Positions 15,123 through 24,042 of a stretch of DNA of 64,000 bases are shown here, one piece after another. The translations under genes and the position numbers were made by a program. The stretch is from positions 1,612,001-1,676,000 of the forward strand of contig NZ_JADBEF010000001.1 in the NCBI RefSeq assembly GCF_014873535.1, in the 5' to 3' direction. The stretch's first letter is position 1; every line of letters begins with the position of its first letter. The stretch comes from Nonomuraea africana. Lineage in GTDB: Bacteria; Actinomycetota; Actinomycetes; Streptosporangiales; Streptosporangiaceae. Below the pieces are notes generated by a model, which was given only the letters and a program-made list of their open reading frames with translations, was not told where the DNA came from and searched no databases.

Positions 15123-16570
15123 ACGGGCGCGAGATCCCTCGTCAGGAGGGTGAGGTCGTCCATCGCGGCACGCAGGTGGTGCATCAGCCGCCACACGTCG
15201 TCCACGTGCTCGGGGCAGGCCACGACGCCGAAGTCGAGCGCGCCGTCGTAGGAGAAGCAGGTGATGTTGACCCCGCCGCTCAGGTCCGTCAGCACCGACA
15301 TCGGGTAGTACGACAGCACCCGCCCGCCGCACAGGTACAGCGGGAACTGCGGCCCCGGCACGTTGCTGATGATCAGGTTGATCGGCGGGAACGCCACGGA
15401 GGCCAGCCTGAACACCGCGGGGGTGAGCGCGGAGATCGGCGCGGGCAGCATCGCGCACAGCTCGTGGAGCCAGGTGGCGGGCGACATCGCGAACCTGCGC
15501 TTGGCGGCGCTCGTCGCCTCGGCCGTCGCCCGCAGCCGCTCGCGCGTGTCGGCGACGTGTGTGGGCATTGGGATGATCATGGTGGAGATCTGGTTGCGCG
15601 CGCAGTCCTTCGCGCCCGCCGCGCGCACCGCCACCGGCACCGCGGCGATCAGCGGCTGGTCCGGCAGCGCGTCGCGCTCGTCGAGCCAGGCCCGCAGCGC
15701 CGACGCGCACAAGGCCATGACGATGTCGTTGACGCTCATGCCGTAGCACTTGGCGGCGTGCTTGACCTCCTTCAGCGGCACCGAGCCGTAGGCGAACCTG
15801 CGCTCGCCGCTGATGGGCCCGTTCAGCGGGGTGCGCGGGACGGCCAGCGAGGGCAGGTCGGGGCGGGGCCGCTCGTCGCCGCTGACGAGGCGGGCCGCCC
15901 TGGCGATCAGCTTGGAACCGGGCAGCGTGGCGACCACAGGGATCGCGTCGAGGTCACCGGCCGCCCTCACCAGCGAACGCATCGCCTGCACGGGCTGGGT
16001 CACCGTGCGGACGGCGGCGCCCGCCAGCATGTCCAGCAGGTGTGGCGGCTGCGGCGGCGGGCACGAGGGCGGCGCGACCGACCGCGGCTCGGGAGAGAGG
16101 TCGAGCAGCGTGGCCAGCGTCTCCGCGCCCGAGACCCCGTCGATGGCCGCGTGATGGACCTTGGTGTAGACCGCGACCCTGCCGCCGGACAGCCCGGTGA
16201 TCAGGTGCATCTCCCACAGCGGATGATCGCGGTCGAGATGGCGGGCGTGGAGGCGGGCGACGGTCTCGGCCAGCTGCCGGTCGCCGCCCGGCGCGTCGAG
16301 CTCCGTCTCGAACAGGTGGTGGTCGATGGAGAAGGCGGGGTCGGGCGCCCAGTAGGGGCGGTCGAGGCCGAACGGCACTTCGGCCACGCGCAGGCTCAGC
16401 GCGGGCGACAGGTGCATCCGCTCCAGCAGCAGGGCCGCCAGCCGCTCGCGCGTGATCGTGCCCGACGGTGCGCAGCTGGGGTCGAGGACGGCCACCCCCG
16501 CGACGTGCGCGGCGGTCGTGGCGGACTCGGCACTCAGGAACTGCGCGTCGAGCGCGGTCAACTGCGACAT
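15119..16570 (-). CDS. Wax ester synthase / acyl-CoA:diacylglycerol acyltransferase
   Basis: 483 residues from the ATG at 16570, preceded by GGAAGGGGAGG at good spacing; an in-frame upstream extension is ignored. The start MSQLTALDAQFLSAE is the family's N-terminus. The catalytic HHxxxDG motif is VHHAAIDG (His139-His140, Asp144, Gly145). The C-terminal half has the conserved NLIISNVPGPQFPLYL segment (PLW-like and NVPGP motifs). It makes triacylglycerol or wax esters as storage lipid from acyl-CoA, associated with the membrane. Full length. Confidence 0.95.
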   Translation of the reverse strand: MSQLTALDAQFLSAESATTAAHVAGVAVLDPSCAPSGTITRERLAALLLERMHLSPALSLRVAEVPFGLDRPYWAPDPAFSIDHHLFETELDAPGGDRQLAETVARLHARHLDRDHPLWEMHLITGLSGGRVAVYTKVHHAAIDGVSGAETLATLLDLSPEPRSVAPPSCPPPQPPHLLDMLAGAAVRTVTQPVQAMRSLVRAAGDLDAIPVVATLPGSKLIARAARLVSGDERPRPDLPSLAVPRTPLNGPISGERRFAYGSVPLKEVKHAAKCYGMSVNDIVMALCASALRAWLDERDALPDQPLIAAVPVAVRAAGAKDCARNQISTMIIPMPTHVADTRERLRATAEATSAAKRRFAMSPATWLHELCAMLPAPISALTPAVFRLASVAFPPINLIISNVPGPQFPLYLCGGRVLSYYPMSVLTDLSGGVNITCFSYDGALDFGVVACPEHVDDVWRLMHHLRAAMDDLTLLTRDLAPV

Positions 16571-16721
16571 CGGGCCTCCCCTTCCGCGGTGGTGCCATCG
16601 TGACCCGCCAGGATTGCGAGTACGTTTCTGCGAGAGTCTTTCAGATGAATTCCAGGGCGCTTCCCAAGATTCTGGATGGCTTTTATGACCGTGCAGCTCA
16701 GCCGCCCGAAGTGATAATTCC

Positions 16722-17777
16722 CTATCCTCTGGTAACCAGAACCGGGTGCCGGACGACGGCGTCGAAGTGGTATCCGAAGGGGTGTCTCGCGCGGCGCGGA
16801 GGCTGTCCCGCGCCGCTCTCGTCGACGGCTCTGGCGAGCAGGACGTGCGCACCCTCCTCGCGCGGCGTCCAGGCGATTCCCCAGGTCAGCCACGCGTCGC
16901 GCCGGGGACCACGGCGGCCGGCCGGGTGCCAGGTGGCGCCGTTGTCGGCGCTCACCTCGACGTGCGCGACGCGTCCGTTGCCCGACCACGACCTGCCGCG
17001 CAGCTCGTGCCGCCGCCCCGCTTCGAGCGTGGCCGGCCACGGCAGTTCGAAAGCGCTTTTCACCGTCATGGTGGTCACGCCCGGGTAAAACAGCGTGTTC
17101 CATGGCGTGCGCAACTCCGTGGTCGAAACCTCGAGGTCGCCGAGCCATTTCACCGAGGCGATTCCGGCCCAGCCGGGAACGATGAGACGGGCGGGAAATC
17201 CGTGGTCCATGGGAAGGGGCTCGCCGTTCATCTCGTACGCCACGAGCACGTCGTCCAGCGCCTTGCGCACCGGGATCGGGCGGCGCACGTGGCCGAGGTT
17301 CTCGCCCTCGTGCACGTACGGCGCGTCGAGCCCGGTGGCCAGGACGTCGACCGCGCCGTCCCTGAGCCCTGCCATGGTCAGCAGGTCACGGAGCGGCACG
17401 CCGCGCCAGCGCGCCACTCCGACCGCGCCCAGCCCCCACGGGATGCCGGGGACGGCCTCGTGCTGCTGGCTGTCGTAGAAGCGGCGCCCGTTGCCCGCGC
17501 ACTCCAGAGTGACGTCCGCGGTGCGGGCCGGCAGCGCGCGCAGCTGGTCGTAGCCGAGCTCGATGTCGCGCCGCAGGCCCCGGCCGTGCAGGCGCAGCCG
17601 CCAGGTGGCCGCGTCGAGGCGCGGGGTCGCGGTGTGGTTGCGGACGAAGAAGCGGTCGATGGGGGTGTGGTAGCCCTGCCCCGCCATCGCCTCCCAGCGG
17701 GTCTCGGCGTTGCCTTCGTGGCGGGTGAACAGGTGGGAGGGCAGGGGTTTGACGATGGTCTCCGTGGCCGGCCTCAT
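16722..17777 (-). CDS. Sulfite-oxidase-fold molybdopterin oxidoreductase
   Basis: 351 residues from ATG 17777. The molybdenum ligand Cys lies in TLECAGNGR (Cys93), with the fold's DRFFVRNH at the N-terminus, then MNGEPLPMDHGFPARLIVPGWAG and the dimerisation domain (SADNGATWHPA, WTPREEGAHVLLARAVDESG). No heme domain and no Tat or Sec signal are visible, so it is a cytoplasmic single-domain member, unlike YedY. It may oxidise sulfite or reduce an oxidised small molecule; the electron partner is not encoded nearby. Confidence 0.88.
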   Translation of the reverse strand: MRPATETIVKPLPSHLFTRHEGNAETRWEAMAGQGYHTPIDRFFVRNHTATPRLDAATWRLRLHGRGLRRDIELGYDQLRALPARTADVTLECAGNGRRFYDSQQHEAVPGIPWGLGAVGVARWRGVPLRDLLTMAGLRDGAVDVLATGLDAPYVHEGENLGHVRRPIPVRKALDDVLVAYEMNGEPLPMDHGFPARLIVPGWAGIASVKWLGDLEVSTTELRTPWNTLFYPGVTTMTVKSAFELPWPATLEAGRRHELRGRSWSGNGRVAHVEVSADNGATWHPAGRRGPRRDAWLTWGIAWTPREEGAHVLLARAVDESGAGQPPRRARHPFGYHFDAVVRHPVLVTRG

Positions 17778-17813
17778 ATAGCCGGTATTCCCTACCAATT
17801 AAATGGCTAATCC

Positions 17814-18548
17814 TCAGCGCACGGCCACCAGGATGACGTCGTCGCCCGTCTGCCACACGGTGCCCGCCTCGCTGAACCCGGCGTTCCACAGCAGCTCGCG
17901 GTGCGTCCGCAGCGGCAGGTGGTGGTCGCCGCCATGGGAGCCGAGCCGGCGCCTGCGCTCGGCGACCAGATCGGCCAGCGCGGGCTCGGCCTCGATCGCC
18001 CGCCACCAGCCCGACCAGTCTTCCCCCTCGGCTGTCCTGGTGCGGCGCAGCGCCGCGGCCAGCGTGGCGACGGTGGGCTGCTCCTCCAGGACGTTGTCGG
18101 CGTTGACCAGCACCCCGCCCGGCCGCAGCAGGCCCGCCAGCTCCGCGTAGAGGGCGCCGAGCTGCTCCTTCGGCAGGTAGTGCAACGCGGTCGTCGACAC
18201 CACCGCGTCGACCTTGCGGTCGAGCCCGAGCGCGGCCGGCCAGCCGGGCGCGCGCAGGTCGGCGTCGACGAGGCGGGAGATCTCCGGGTAGCCCGCCGTG
18301 CCGAGGGCCAGCAGCAGCGGGTCGACGTCCACACCGACGACCTCGGCGGACGGCAGGCGCCGCGCCAGCCGTACCGACAGGGAGCCAGGGCCGCAGCCGA
18401 GGTCGAGTACCAGGGGAGAGCCGGGCACCGCCTGCGCCACCACCTCCCCGATCGCGGCGAACCGCGCCTCCCTGTCGGCGACGTAGCGCTCCTGCTGGGC
18501 GTCCCAGCGCTCCAGCCACACCTGGGCGAGCTCGGGCGTCATGGCCAT
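17814..18548 (-). CDS. SAM-dependent methyltransferase behind a Zur-type box
   Basis: 244 residues, class I Rossmann methyltransferase. Motif I LDLGCGPGSLS at about residues 47-58, acidic motif II VVGVDVDPLLL, and post-motif segments (VDADLRAPGW, STTALHYLPKEQL, LLRPGGVLVNAD). The substrate cannot be deduced. A Zur-like palindrome lies ten bases upstream of the start codon, so the gene is probably derepressed in zinc starvation (inference). No other gene is in the transcription unit. Confidence 0.88.
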   Translation of the reverse strand: MAMTPELAQVWLERWDAQQERYVADREARFAAIGEVVAQAVPGSPLVLDLGCGPGSLSVRLARRLPSAEVVGVDVDPLLLALGTAGYPEISRLVDADLRAPGWPAALGLDRKVDAVVSTTALHYLPKEQLGALYAELAGLLRPGGVLVNADNVLEEQPTVATLAAALRRTRTAEGEDWSGWWRAIEAEPALADLVAERRRRLGSHGGDHHLPLRTHRELLWNAGFSEAGTVWQTGDDVILVAVR

Positions 18549-18557
18549 CCCCTCAAG

Positions 18558-18572
18558 TGGAAATGATTTTCA
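18558..18572. promoter_or_regulatory. Zur/Fur-type operator
   Basis: TGGAAATGATTTTCA differs at one position from the 15-bp actinobacterial Zur box TGAAAATGATTTTCA (7-1-7 palindrome). It sits between position -10 and -24 of the methyltransferase start codon, where repressor binding would block expression. Confidence 0.65.
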
Positions 18573-18587
18573 CTTTTGGGGAGGAGT

Positions 18588-20270
18588 CTAGCGGCCGAAG
18601 AAGGCTAGGAGGCGCTCGATCGGCCAGGTGTTGATCACGTCGTCCTGGGTCAGCCACGCCCGCTGGGCGATGCCGATGCCGAAACGCTGGTGGCGCAGGT
18701 GCGGGATGGCGTGGGAGTCGCTGTCGACGGAGAACTTCACCCCGTGGTGCTTGGCCAGCCTGACCAGGTCGGACGGCAGGTCGGAGCGGTCGGGATAGGA
18801 GTCGATCTCCATCGCGGTGCCGGTGCGGGCCGCGGCGCGGAAGACGGCCTCCCAGTCGGCGTCGACGGACGGACGCTTGCCGATCTTGCGAGTGGTGGGG
18901 TGGCCGATGATGTCGACGTAGGGGTTCTCGCAGGCGGCGATGAAGCGCCGCGTCATCTCCTCGCGCGACTGGGTGAAGTGCGAGTGGACGGAGGCCACGC
19001 ACACATCGAACCCCTTCAGCACCTCGCCGGGCCAGTCGACCGATCCGTCGGGGGCGATGTTGAGCTCGGTGCCGTGCAGCAGCCGCATGCCGGGATACCT
19101 GCGCTGCAGCTCCATCAGCGCCCCGCGCTGGTCGAGGGCCTTGTCGAGGGTCATCCGCTGCATGGCCAGATCGGGCGCGTGGTCGGTGACCGCGTAGTAG
19201 GCGTAGCCGAGCGCGTGGCCGGCCGCCACCATCTCCTCCAGCGAGGCGATGCCGTCGGTCAGGTTGGTGTGGGTGTGGAGATCGCCGCGCAGGTCTTCGA
19301 GCCGGACCAGCTCGGGCAGCTCGCCGCGCAACGCGGCCCGCACCTCGCCGCCGTCCTCGCGCATCGTGGGCGGCACCCACTGCATGCCGAGCGCGGCGTA
19401 GATCTCCTCCTCGGTCCGTGAGGCGATCACCCGCTCGCCCTCGAACAGGCCGTACTCCGACAGCTTCCAGCCCTTCTTCACCGCCATCTCGCGGATGGTG
19501 ACGTTGTGCTCCTTGGAGCCGGTGAAGTAGATCTGCGCCGCGCCCCACGACTCGGCGGGCACCCTGCGCAGGTCGACCTGCATGCCGCTGGTCGTGCGGA
19601 TCGAGGTCTTCTTCTCGCCCGCCGCGATCACCTCGGCGACGTACGGCTGCGCCCTGAACTCCTCCATGATCGACTCAGGCGCCACGGCGAGGATGTCGAT
19701 GTCGCCGATCGTGTCCTTCATCCTCCGCAGCGACCCCGCGTAGGCCAGCCGCTCGGCGCTCAGCGATGCCATGACGGTCTCGGCCAGCGACATCGCCACC
19801 CCGATGTGGACCCTGCGCCCGGACTGCTCGAGCTGCTCGACGCCCTTCACCAGGTTGGCCAGCGTCTTGGGCCCCAGCCCCTTGACGCCCTCGAGCCTGC
19901 CCTCGGCGATCGCCTCGGCCAGCGCGGCAGGGGAGTCGATGCCGAACTCCTCGAACAGCATGATCGCCGTCTTCGGCCCCAGCGACGGCACGCGGGTCAG
20001 CCGGCGCACGCCCTCGGGCACCTTGCCGCGCAGCGCGTCGAGCTGGCGGAAGCTCCCGCGCTGGAGGAACTCCTCCATCTTCAGCGCGATCGCCTCGCCC
20101 ACCCCGGGCACGCTGCGCACGTCGACCTGCGAGATGTCCTCGGGGAACCCGGCGATCGCCTTGGCCGCCTTCTGGTAGCTGCGCACTCTGAAGGCGTCAC
20201 CGCCGGTGAGCGCGAACAACTCTGAGTATTCCTGGAGAGCGGCAGCCGCCTCGTCGTTAGCCCGTGCCAT
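18588..20270 (-). CDS. polX: DNA polymerase X with C-terminal PHP domain
   Basis: 560 residues, normal for bacterial PolX. N-terminal helix-hairpin-helix region (VPGVGEAIALKMEEF, SLGPKTAIMLFEEFG, GLGPKTLANLV), then the nucleotidyltransferase centre GSLRRMKDTIGDIDIL with two catalytic Asp and a third in MQVDLRR. From about residue 330 follows a PHP domain (GDLHTHTNLTDG, VTDHAP, HGTELNI, HSHF, IGHPTTR, DSDSHA), which carries metal-dependent 3'-5' exonuclease and phosphodiesterase activity. It fills gaps in base-excision repair. All metal ligands that I can follow are present. Confidence 0.96.
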   Translation of the reverse strand: MARANDEAAAALQEYSELFALTGGDAFRVRSYQKAAKAIAGFPEDISQVDVRSVPGVGEAIALKMEEFLQRGSFRQLDALRGKVPEGVRRLTRVPSLGPKTAIMLFEEFGIDSPAALAEAIAEGRLEGVKGLGPKTLANLVKGVEQLEQSGRRVHIGVAMSLAETVMASLSAERLAYAGSLRRMKDTIGDIDILAVAPESIMEEFRAQPYVAEVIAAGEKKTSIRTTSGMQVDLRRVPAESWGAAQIYFTGSKEHNVTIREMAVKKGWKLSEYGLFEGERVIASRTEEEIYAALGMQWVPPTMREDGGEVRAALRGELPELVRLEDLRGDLHTHTNLTDGIASLEEMVAAGHALGYAYYAVTDHAPDLAMQRMTLDKALDQRGALMELQRRYPGMRLLHGTELNIAPDGSVDWPGEVLKGFDVCVASVHSHFTQSREEMTRRFIAACENPYVDIIGHPTTRKIGKRPSVDADWEAVFRAAARTGTAMEIDSYPDRSDLPSDLVRLAKHHGVKFSVDSDSHAIPHLRHQRFGIGIAQRAWLTQDDVINTWPIERLLAFFGR

Positions 20271-20394
20271 GGGGCCAGCGTAGGGGAAGGCTCCGACACT
20301 TCCAGATCACGGATCGGCGTGGATTGGATGTCACCCCTTGTGCTGTGTCAGGTGCTATCAGTACGAACGGATCTGAACCTTCTGGAGGAATTCC

Positions 20395-22914
20395 GTGCGC
20401 TTACGTGTCCTGATCCCTCTGCTGTCCGTCCTGCTCGTGCCCGCGGGCACGGCCACCGCCGATCCCACACCGCCGGTGCGCGACTTCGGCAACGGCGCCG
20501 ACCGCAACGAAGAGGCCGCGGGGGTCGGTGAGTCCGCCGCCAAGATCCTGCGCGAGGCCGCCCCCGAGCTGTCGTGGCGCCCCGACCACACGCGCGGCTA
20601 CCCGCGCAGGACCACGCTTCCCGTCCCGCAGGAGAACCCCGCCGACGCCTCCATCAAGCTCGGTCTCGTCCCGCACCACGCCATCGCGGCCAGGCTCAAC
20701 CAGCTGCAGGCCGTGGGCGACCGGGTCAGCGCCGAGGTGATCGGCCGCTCGGCGGGCGGGCGCGACATGTACCTCGTCACCGTCACCGCACCTGAGAGCG
20801 CCTCGGAGACGCGCAGGCAGGAGCAGCTGCGCCGGCGGATCGAGAGCGGTCACCCGATCCCGGTCGAGACGTACAAGGCGCCCGTCTTCATCAACGGCAA
20901 CATCCACGGCAACGAGTGGGAGGGGACCGACGCCAACCTGCGCGTCATCGAGGAGCTGGCCACCAGCACCTCTCCCCAGATCAAGGACCTGCTCGCCAAG
21001 ACGCGGCTGTACTTCAACATCACCGCCAACCCCGACGGCAGGGTGCTCGGCCAGCGGCCCAACGGCAACGGCTTCGACCTCAACCGCGACTTCGTCACCG
21101 CCTCGCAGCCCGAGACGCGCGCGATGCGCCAGATCATGATCGACAACCAGCCGGTGGTCATGATCGACCTGCACGGCTACGTCAACGGCACCCTGGTCGA
21201 GCCGACCACCCCGCCGCACGGCGCCAACTACGAGTACGACCTGTTCATCAAGAACGCCTACGCCAACGCGCTCGGCATCGAGCAGGCCATCCTCGCGCTC
21301 GGCTACACCCCGGAGAAGGACGGCACCTTCCCGCCGCAGATCCCCTTCCGCGACTCGGAAGAGGGCTGGGACGACTGGCCGCCGATCTTCACCCCGCAGT
21401 ACGCCCCCTTCCACGGCGCGGTCGCCTCGCACACCATCGAGTTCCCGATGCGGGTCAACGGCCGCGACTACACCGAGCAGCCCCCCGCCGAGCTGCAGCG
21501 GCGCAGCCGCATCAACGTCGACATCGCCTCGGCCGCCATCAGGGCCACCTACACCTTCGTCCAGAACAACAGGGACAAGCTGGTCGCCGACCAGATCGAG
21601 GTGTTCAGGCGGGGCGCGGCGGGCGAGCCGTCCAAGGAGGTGCCGCTCGGCATCGTGCCAGGCTTCGGGCCCGAGGACGTCTACACCACCACCTACCCGC
21701 GCGCCTACGCCATCCCGTCGGGCACCCCCTCGGCCGCCACCCTGGTGGACTTCCTCGTCGCCAACGACGTGGCGGTCGAGCGGGCGCTGCTGCCGTTCAG
21801 GGCCGGGGGCAGGACCTACCCGCAGGGCACCTACGTCGTGGACATGCGCCAGCCCAAGCGCGGCCTGGCCAACGTCATGCTGGAGCCGGGCGCGGACATC
21901 AGCCCGAGGGTCGACGCGATGTACGACATCTCCGGTTGGAGCCACGGCCTGCTGTGGGGCGCGACGGTCGAGCCGATCACCGAGCGGCGCTTCCACGTGG
22001 CGTCCCAGCCCGTGAAGGTCGCCTCGCCCACCGGCTCGGTCCCGCGCGGAGACGGCCCGCTCTCGCTGAGGATCGACGACGCCAAGGCGGTGCGGGCGCT
22101 CAACGACCTGCTCGGACAGGGCGTGGCCGTCACCCTCGCGGCCGACGGCGGCGCCGTCGTGCCGGCCTCCGCGCGGGAGGCGGCCAAGACCGTGGCCGAC
22201 AGGTACGGCGTGCCGTTCACCAGGGCCGCCTCGACCACGGGCACCCCGCTGTCCAGCGTCAGGATCGCCGCCGCCGTCTCGGCCGACGAGCTGTTCACGC
22301 TGCGCGAGCTGGGCTTCGCCGTCACGCCGGTCTCGACCGCCGTGCTCAACGCCGGGTTCGACTGGAGCGGCACCGACGTGCTGTTCGTCTCCAGCGGCCT
22401 GTCCTACGGCGCGCTCAACCCCGCGGCGAGGACGGCGCTCGACGCCTTCCTGGCCAGGGGTGGCGTGGTCACCCGCGGCGGCACCGGCGCCGCCTTCAAC
22501 GCCGCGGCGGGACTGCTGACCGCCACCGCGGTCGCGGGCAGGGGCGACGCCAACGGCGTGGTCAAGGTCGCCTCCACCACGGGCCCGGTCGGCTCCGGCT
22601 CGCCCGCGCACTCGTTCGTCTTCTCCCCGCGCTGGTTCACCGCGCTCGGGCCCGAGGTGAAGGTCGAGCAGGCCTACGCCACCGAGGGGCCGCTCGTGTC
22701 GGGCCACTGGAGGGCCGAGCCCCGCGACGGCAGCGGCGGTCCCGAGGCGGCCAGAGGCCAGGCCGCGGTGGTCAGCGGCAGGGACGAGCGCGGCGCCTCC
22801 GTGGTGCTCTTCGGCACCGAGCCGATGTTCCGCAACCACCCCAAGGGCCTGTTCCCGCAGGTCGCCAGGGCGCTGTTCTGGACCTCGTCCTCGGCGAAGG
22901 TCCGCACCCCGTAG
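20395..22914 (+). CDS. Secreted M14-family zinc carboxypeptidase-like protein
   Basis: 839 residues, GTG start with a TGGAGGAA ribosome site. A Sec signal peptide spans residues 1-23 (LIPLLSVLLVPAGTATA). The M14 domain covers ~90-390: zinc ligands His171 and Glu174 in NIHGNEWEG and His260 in MIDLHGY, with conserved NPDGR, FDLNRDF and a late TIEFPMR carrying a candidate catalytic Glu. The C-terminal 350 residues hold alpha/beta domains that look like a non-catalytic glutamine-amidotransferase fold. Full-length members occur in Streptomyces and relatives. It should trim peptides outside the cell. Monocistronic, followed by two terminator hairpins. Confidence 0.92.
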   Translation: MRLRVLIPLLSVLLVPAGTATADPTPPVRDFGNGADRNEEAAGVGESAAKILREAAPELSWRPDHTRGYPRRTTLPVPQENPADASIKLGLVPHHAIAARLNQLQAVGDRVSAEVIGRSAGGRDMYLVTVTAPESASETRRQEQLRRRIESGHPIPVETYKAPVFINGNIHGNEWEGTDANLRVIEELATSTSPQIKDLLAKTRLYFNITANPDGRVLGQRPNGNGFDLNRDFVTASQPETRAMRQIMIDNQPVVMIDLHGYVNGTLVEPTTPPHGANYEYDLFIKNAYANALGIEQAILALGYTPEKDGTFPPQIPFRDSEEGWDDWPPIFTPQYAPFHGAVASHTIEFPMRVNGRDYTEQPPAELQRRSRINVDIASAAIRATYTFVQNNRDKLVADQIEVFRRGAAGEPSKEVPLGIVPGFGPEDVYTTTYPRAYAIPSGTPSAATLVDFLVANDVAVERALLPFRAGGRTYPQGTYVVDMRQPKRGLANVMLEPGADISPRVDAMYDISGWSHGLLWGATVEPITERRFHVASQPVKVASPTGSVPRGDGPLSLRIDDAKAVRALNDLLGQGVAVTLAADGGAVVPASAREAAKTVADRYGVPFTRAASTTGTPLSSVRIAAAVSADELFTLRELGFAVTPVSTAVLNAGFDWSGTDVLFVSSGLSYGALNPAARTALDAFLARGGVVTRGGTGAAFNAAAGLLTATAVAGRGDANGVVKVASTTGPVGSGSPAHSFVFSPRWFTALGPEVKVEQAYATEGPLVSGHWRAEPRDGSGGPEAARGQAAVVSGRDERGASVVLFGTEPMFRNHPKGLFPQVARALFWTSSSAKVRTP

Positions 22915-22921
22915 ACGGGCT

Positions 22922-22991
22922 GCGTGGGCGTCCCCCCTCGCCCACGCCGCCAGCTCCGCGAGCCGGGCCGCTCACGAGCGGCCCGGCTCGC
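22922..22991. terminator. Two consecutive perfect hairpins
   Basis: First stem: GCGTGGGCG (22922-22930) with CGCCCACGC (22939-22947). Second stem: GCGAGCCGGGCCGCT (22958-22972) with AGCGGCCCGGCTCGC (22977-22991), a perfect 15-bp arm with a CACG loop. They lie between the convergent peptidase and reductase genes and probably terminate both. Confidence 0.85.
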
Positions 22992-23003
22992 GCCGTCCAT
23001 CGG

Positions 23004-23975
23004 TCAGAAGCGCACCTCACGCGGGCGGTACGGCTCGGCGAGGTAGGCGCGCTCCTTCTCGGTGAGCGCGACCGAGACCGCGGCCACCGCGTCGTCGATG
23101 TGCCGGTCCTTGGTCGCGCCCACGATCGGGGCCGTCACACCCGGCTGGCCGAGCAGCCACGCCAGCGCCACCTGGGCGGCGGGCAGTTCCCGCTCGCGCG
23201 CCACCTCGGCCACCCTGTCCAGGATGAGCGCGTCGTTCTCCGGGTCGTACAGGTAGTCGATCCTGCCGTCGGAGCCGCTGCGGGCGGTGCCCTCGCCCGA
23301 CCGGCCCGCGCGGGCCAGCGTGCCGCGCGCCAGCGGGCTCCACGGGATCACTCCGACGCCCTGGTCCGCGCAGAGCGGCAGCATTTCCCTCTCCTCCTCC
23401 CTGTAGAGGAGGTTGTAGTGCGGCTGCATCGAGACGAAGCGGGTCCAGCCGTTCGCCGCGGCCACGTGCTGGGCCTTGGCGAACTGCCACGCCCACATCG
23501 AGGAGGCGCCGATGTAGCGGGCCTTGCCGGCCTTCACCACCTCGTGCAGCGCCTCCATGGTCTCCTCGATGGGCGTCTCGTCGTCCCACCGGTGGATCTG
23601 GTACAGGTCCACGTAGTCGGTGCCGAGCCGCTCCAGGGAGGCGTCGATGGCGGCATGGATGTGCTTGCGCGACAGGCCCCTGTCGTTCACCGCCGTGCCG
23701 ACGGGGAAGTACACCTTCGTGGCCAGGACGTAGTCCTCGCGCCGGGGAAAGATCTTCCTGAGCAGCCGGCCGGTCACGACCTCGCTGGCGCCCGCGGTAT
23801 AGACGTCGGCGGTGTCGAAGAAGGTGACGCCGGCCTCGGCCGCCCTCCGCACGATGGGCTCGGCCGTCTCCTCCGGGAGCACCCAGTCCAATTCCTTCGG
23901 ATCGCCGTAACTCATCATGCCAAGGCAGATCCTGGAAACTTTCAGTCCGGTGTTGCCAAGCCGTGTGTAGTCCAT
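23004..23975 (-). CDS. Aldo/keto reductase
   Basis: 323 residues from the ATG at 23975 (MDYTRLGNTGLKVSRICLG); an in-frame extension upstream to 24062 is rejected because family homology starts here. Tetrad: Asp/Tyr in FFDTADVY, Lys in LATKVYF, His in YQIHRWDD. The C-terminal GVTAPIVGATKDRHIDDA is the usual cofactor phosphate-binding end. Probably an NADPH-dependent oxidoreductase of the AKR12-14 type; the substrate is unknown. Divergent from the methyltransferase gene. Confidence 0.93.
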   Translation of the reverse strand: MDYTRLGNTGLKVSRICLGMMSYGDPKELDWVLPEETAEPIVRRAAEAGVTFFDTADVYTAGASEVVTGRLLRKIFPRREDYVLATKVYFPVGTAVNDRGLSRKHIHAAIDASLERLGTDYVDLYQIHRWDDETPIEETMEALHEVVKAGKARYIGASSMWAWQFAKAQHVAAANGWTRFVSMQPHYNLLYREEEREMLPLCADQGVGVIPWSPLARGTLARAGRSGEGTARSGSDGRIDYLYDPENDALILDRVAEVARERELPAAQVALAWLLGQPGVTAPIVGATKDRHIDDAVAAVSVALTEKERAYLAEPYRPREVRF

Positions 23976-24042
23976 GAATGTCACTTTATGGGTGCCTGGT
24001 AGGCGTTCAAAGAGGATCAGAACGAACCCAAGTGAGGTGTCG

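Noticed and set aside
20401..22839. Very long antisense reading frames, for example opposite the M14 peptidase and PL8 genes.
   Set aside because: In DNA of this GC content, antisense frames stay open because of third-position GC bias; translations are Arg/Gly/His-rich without domains.
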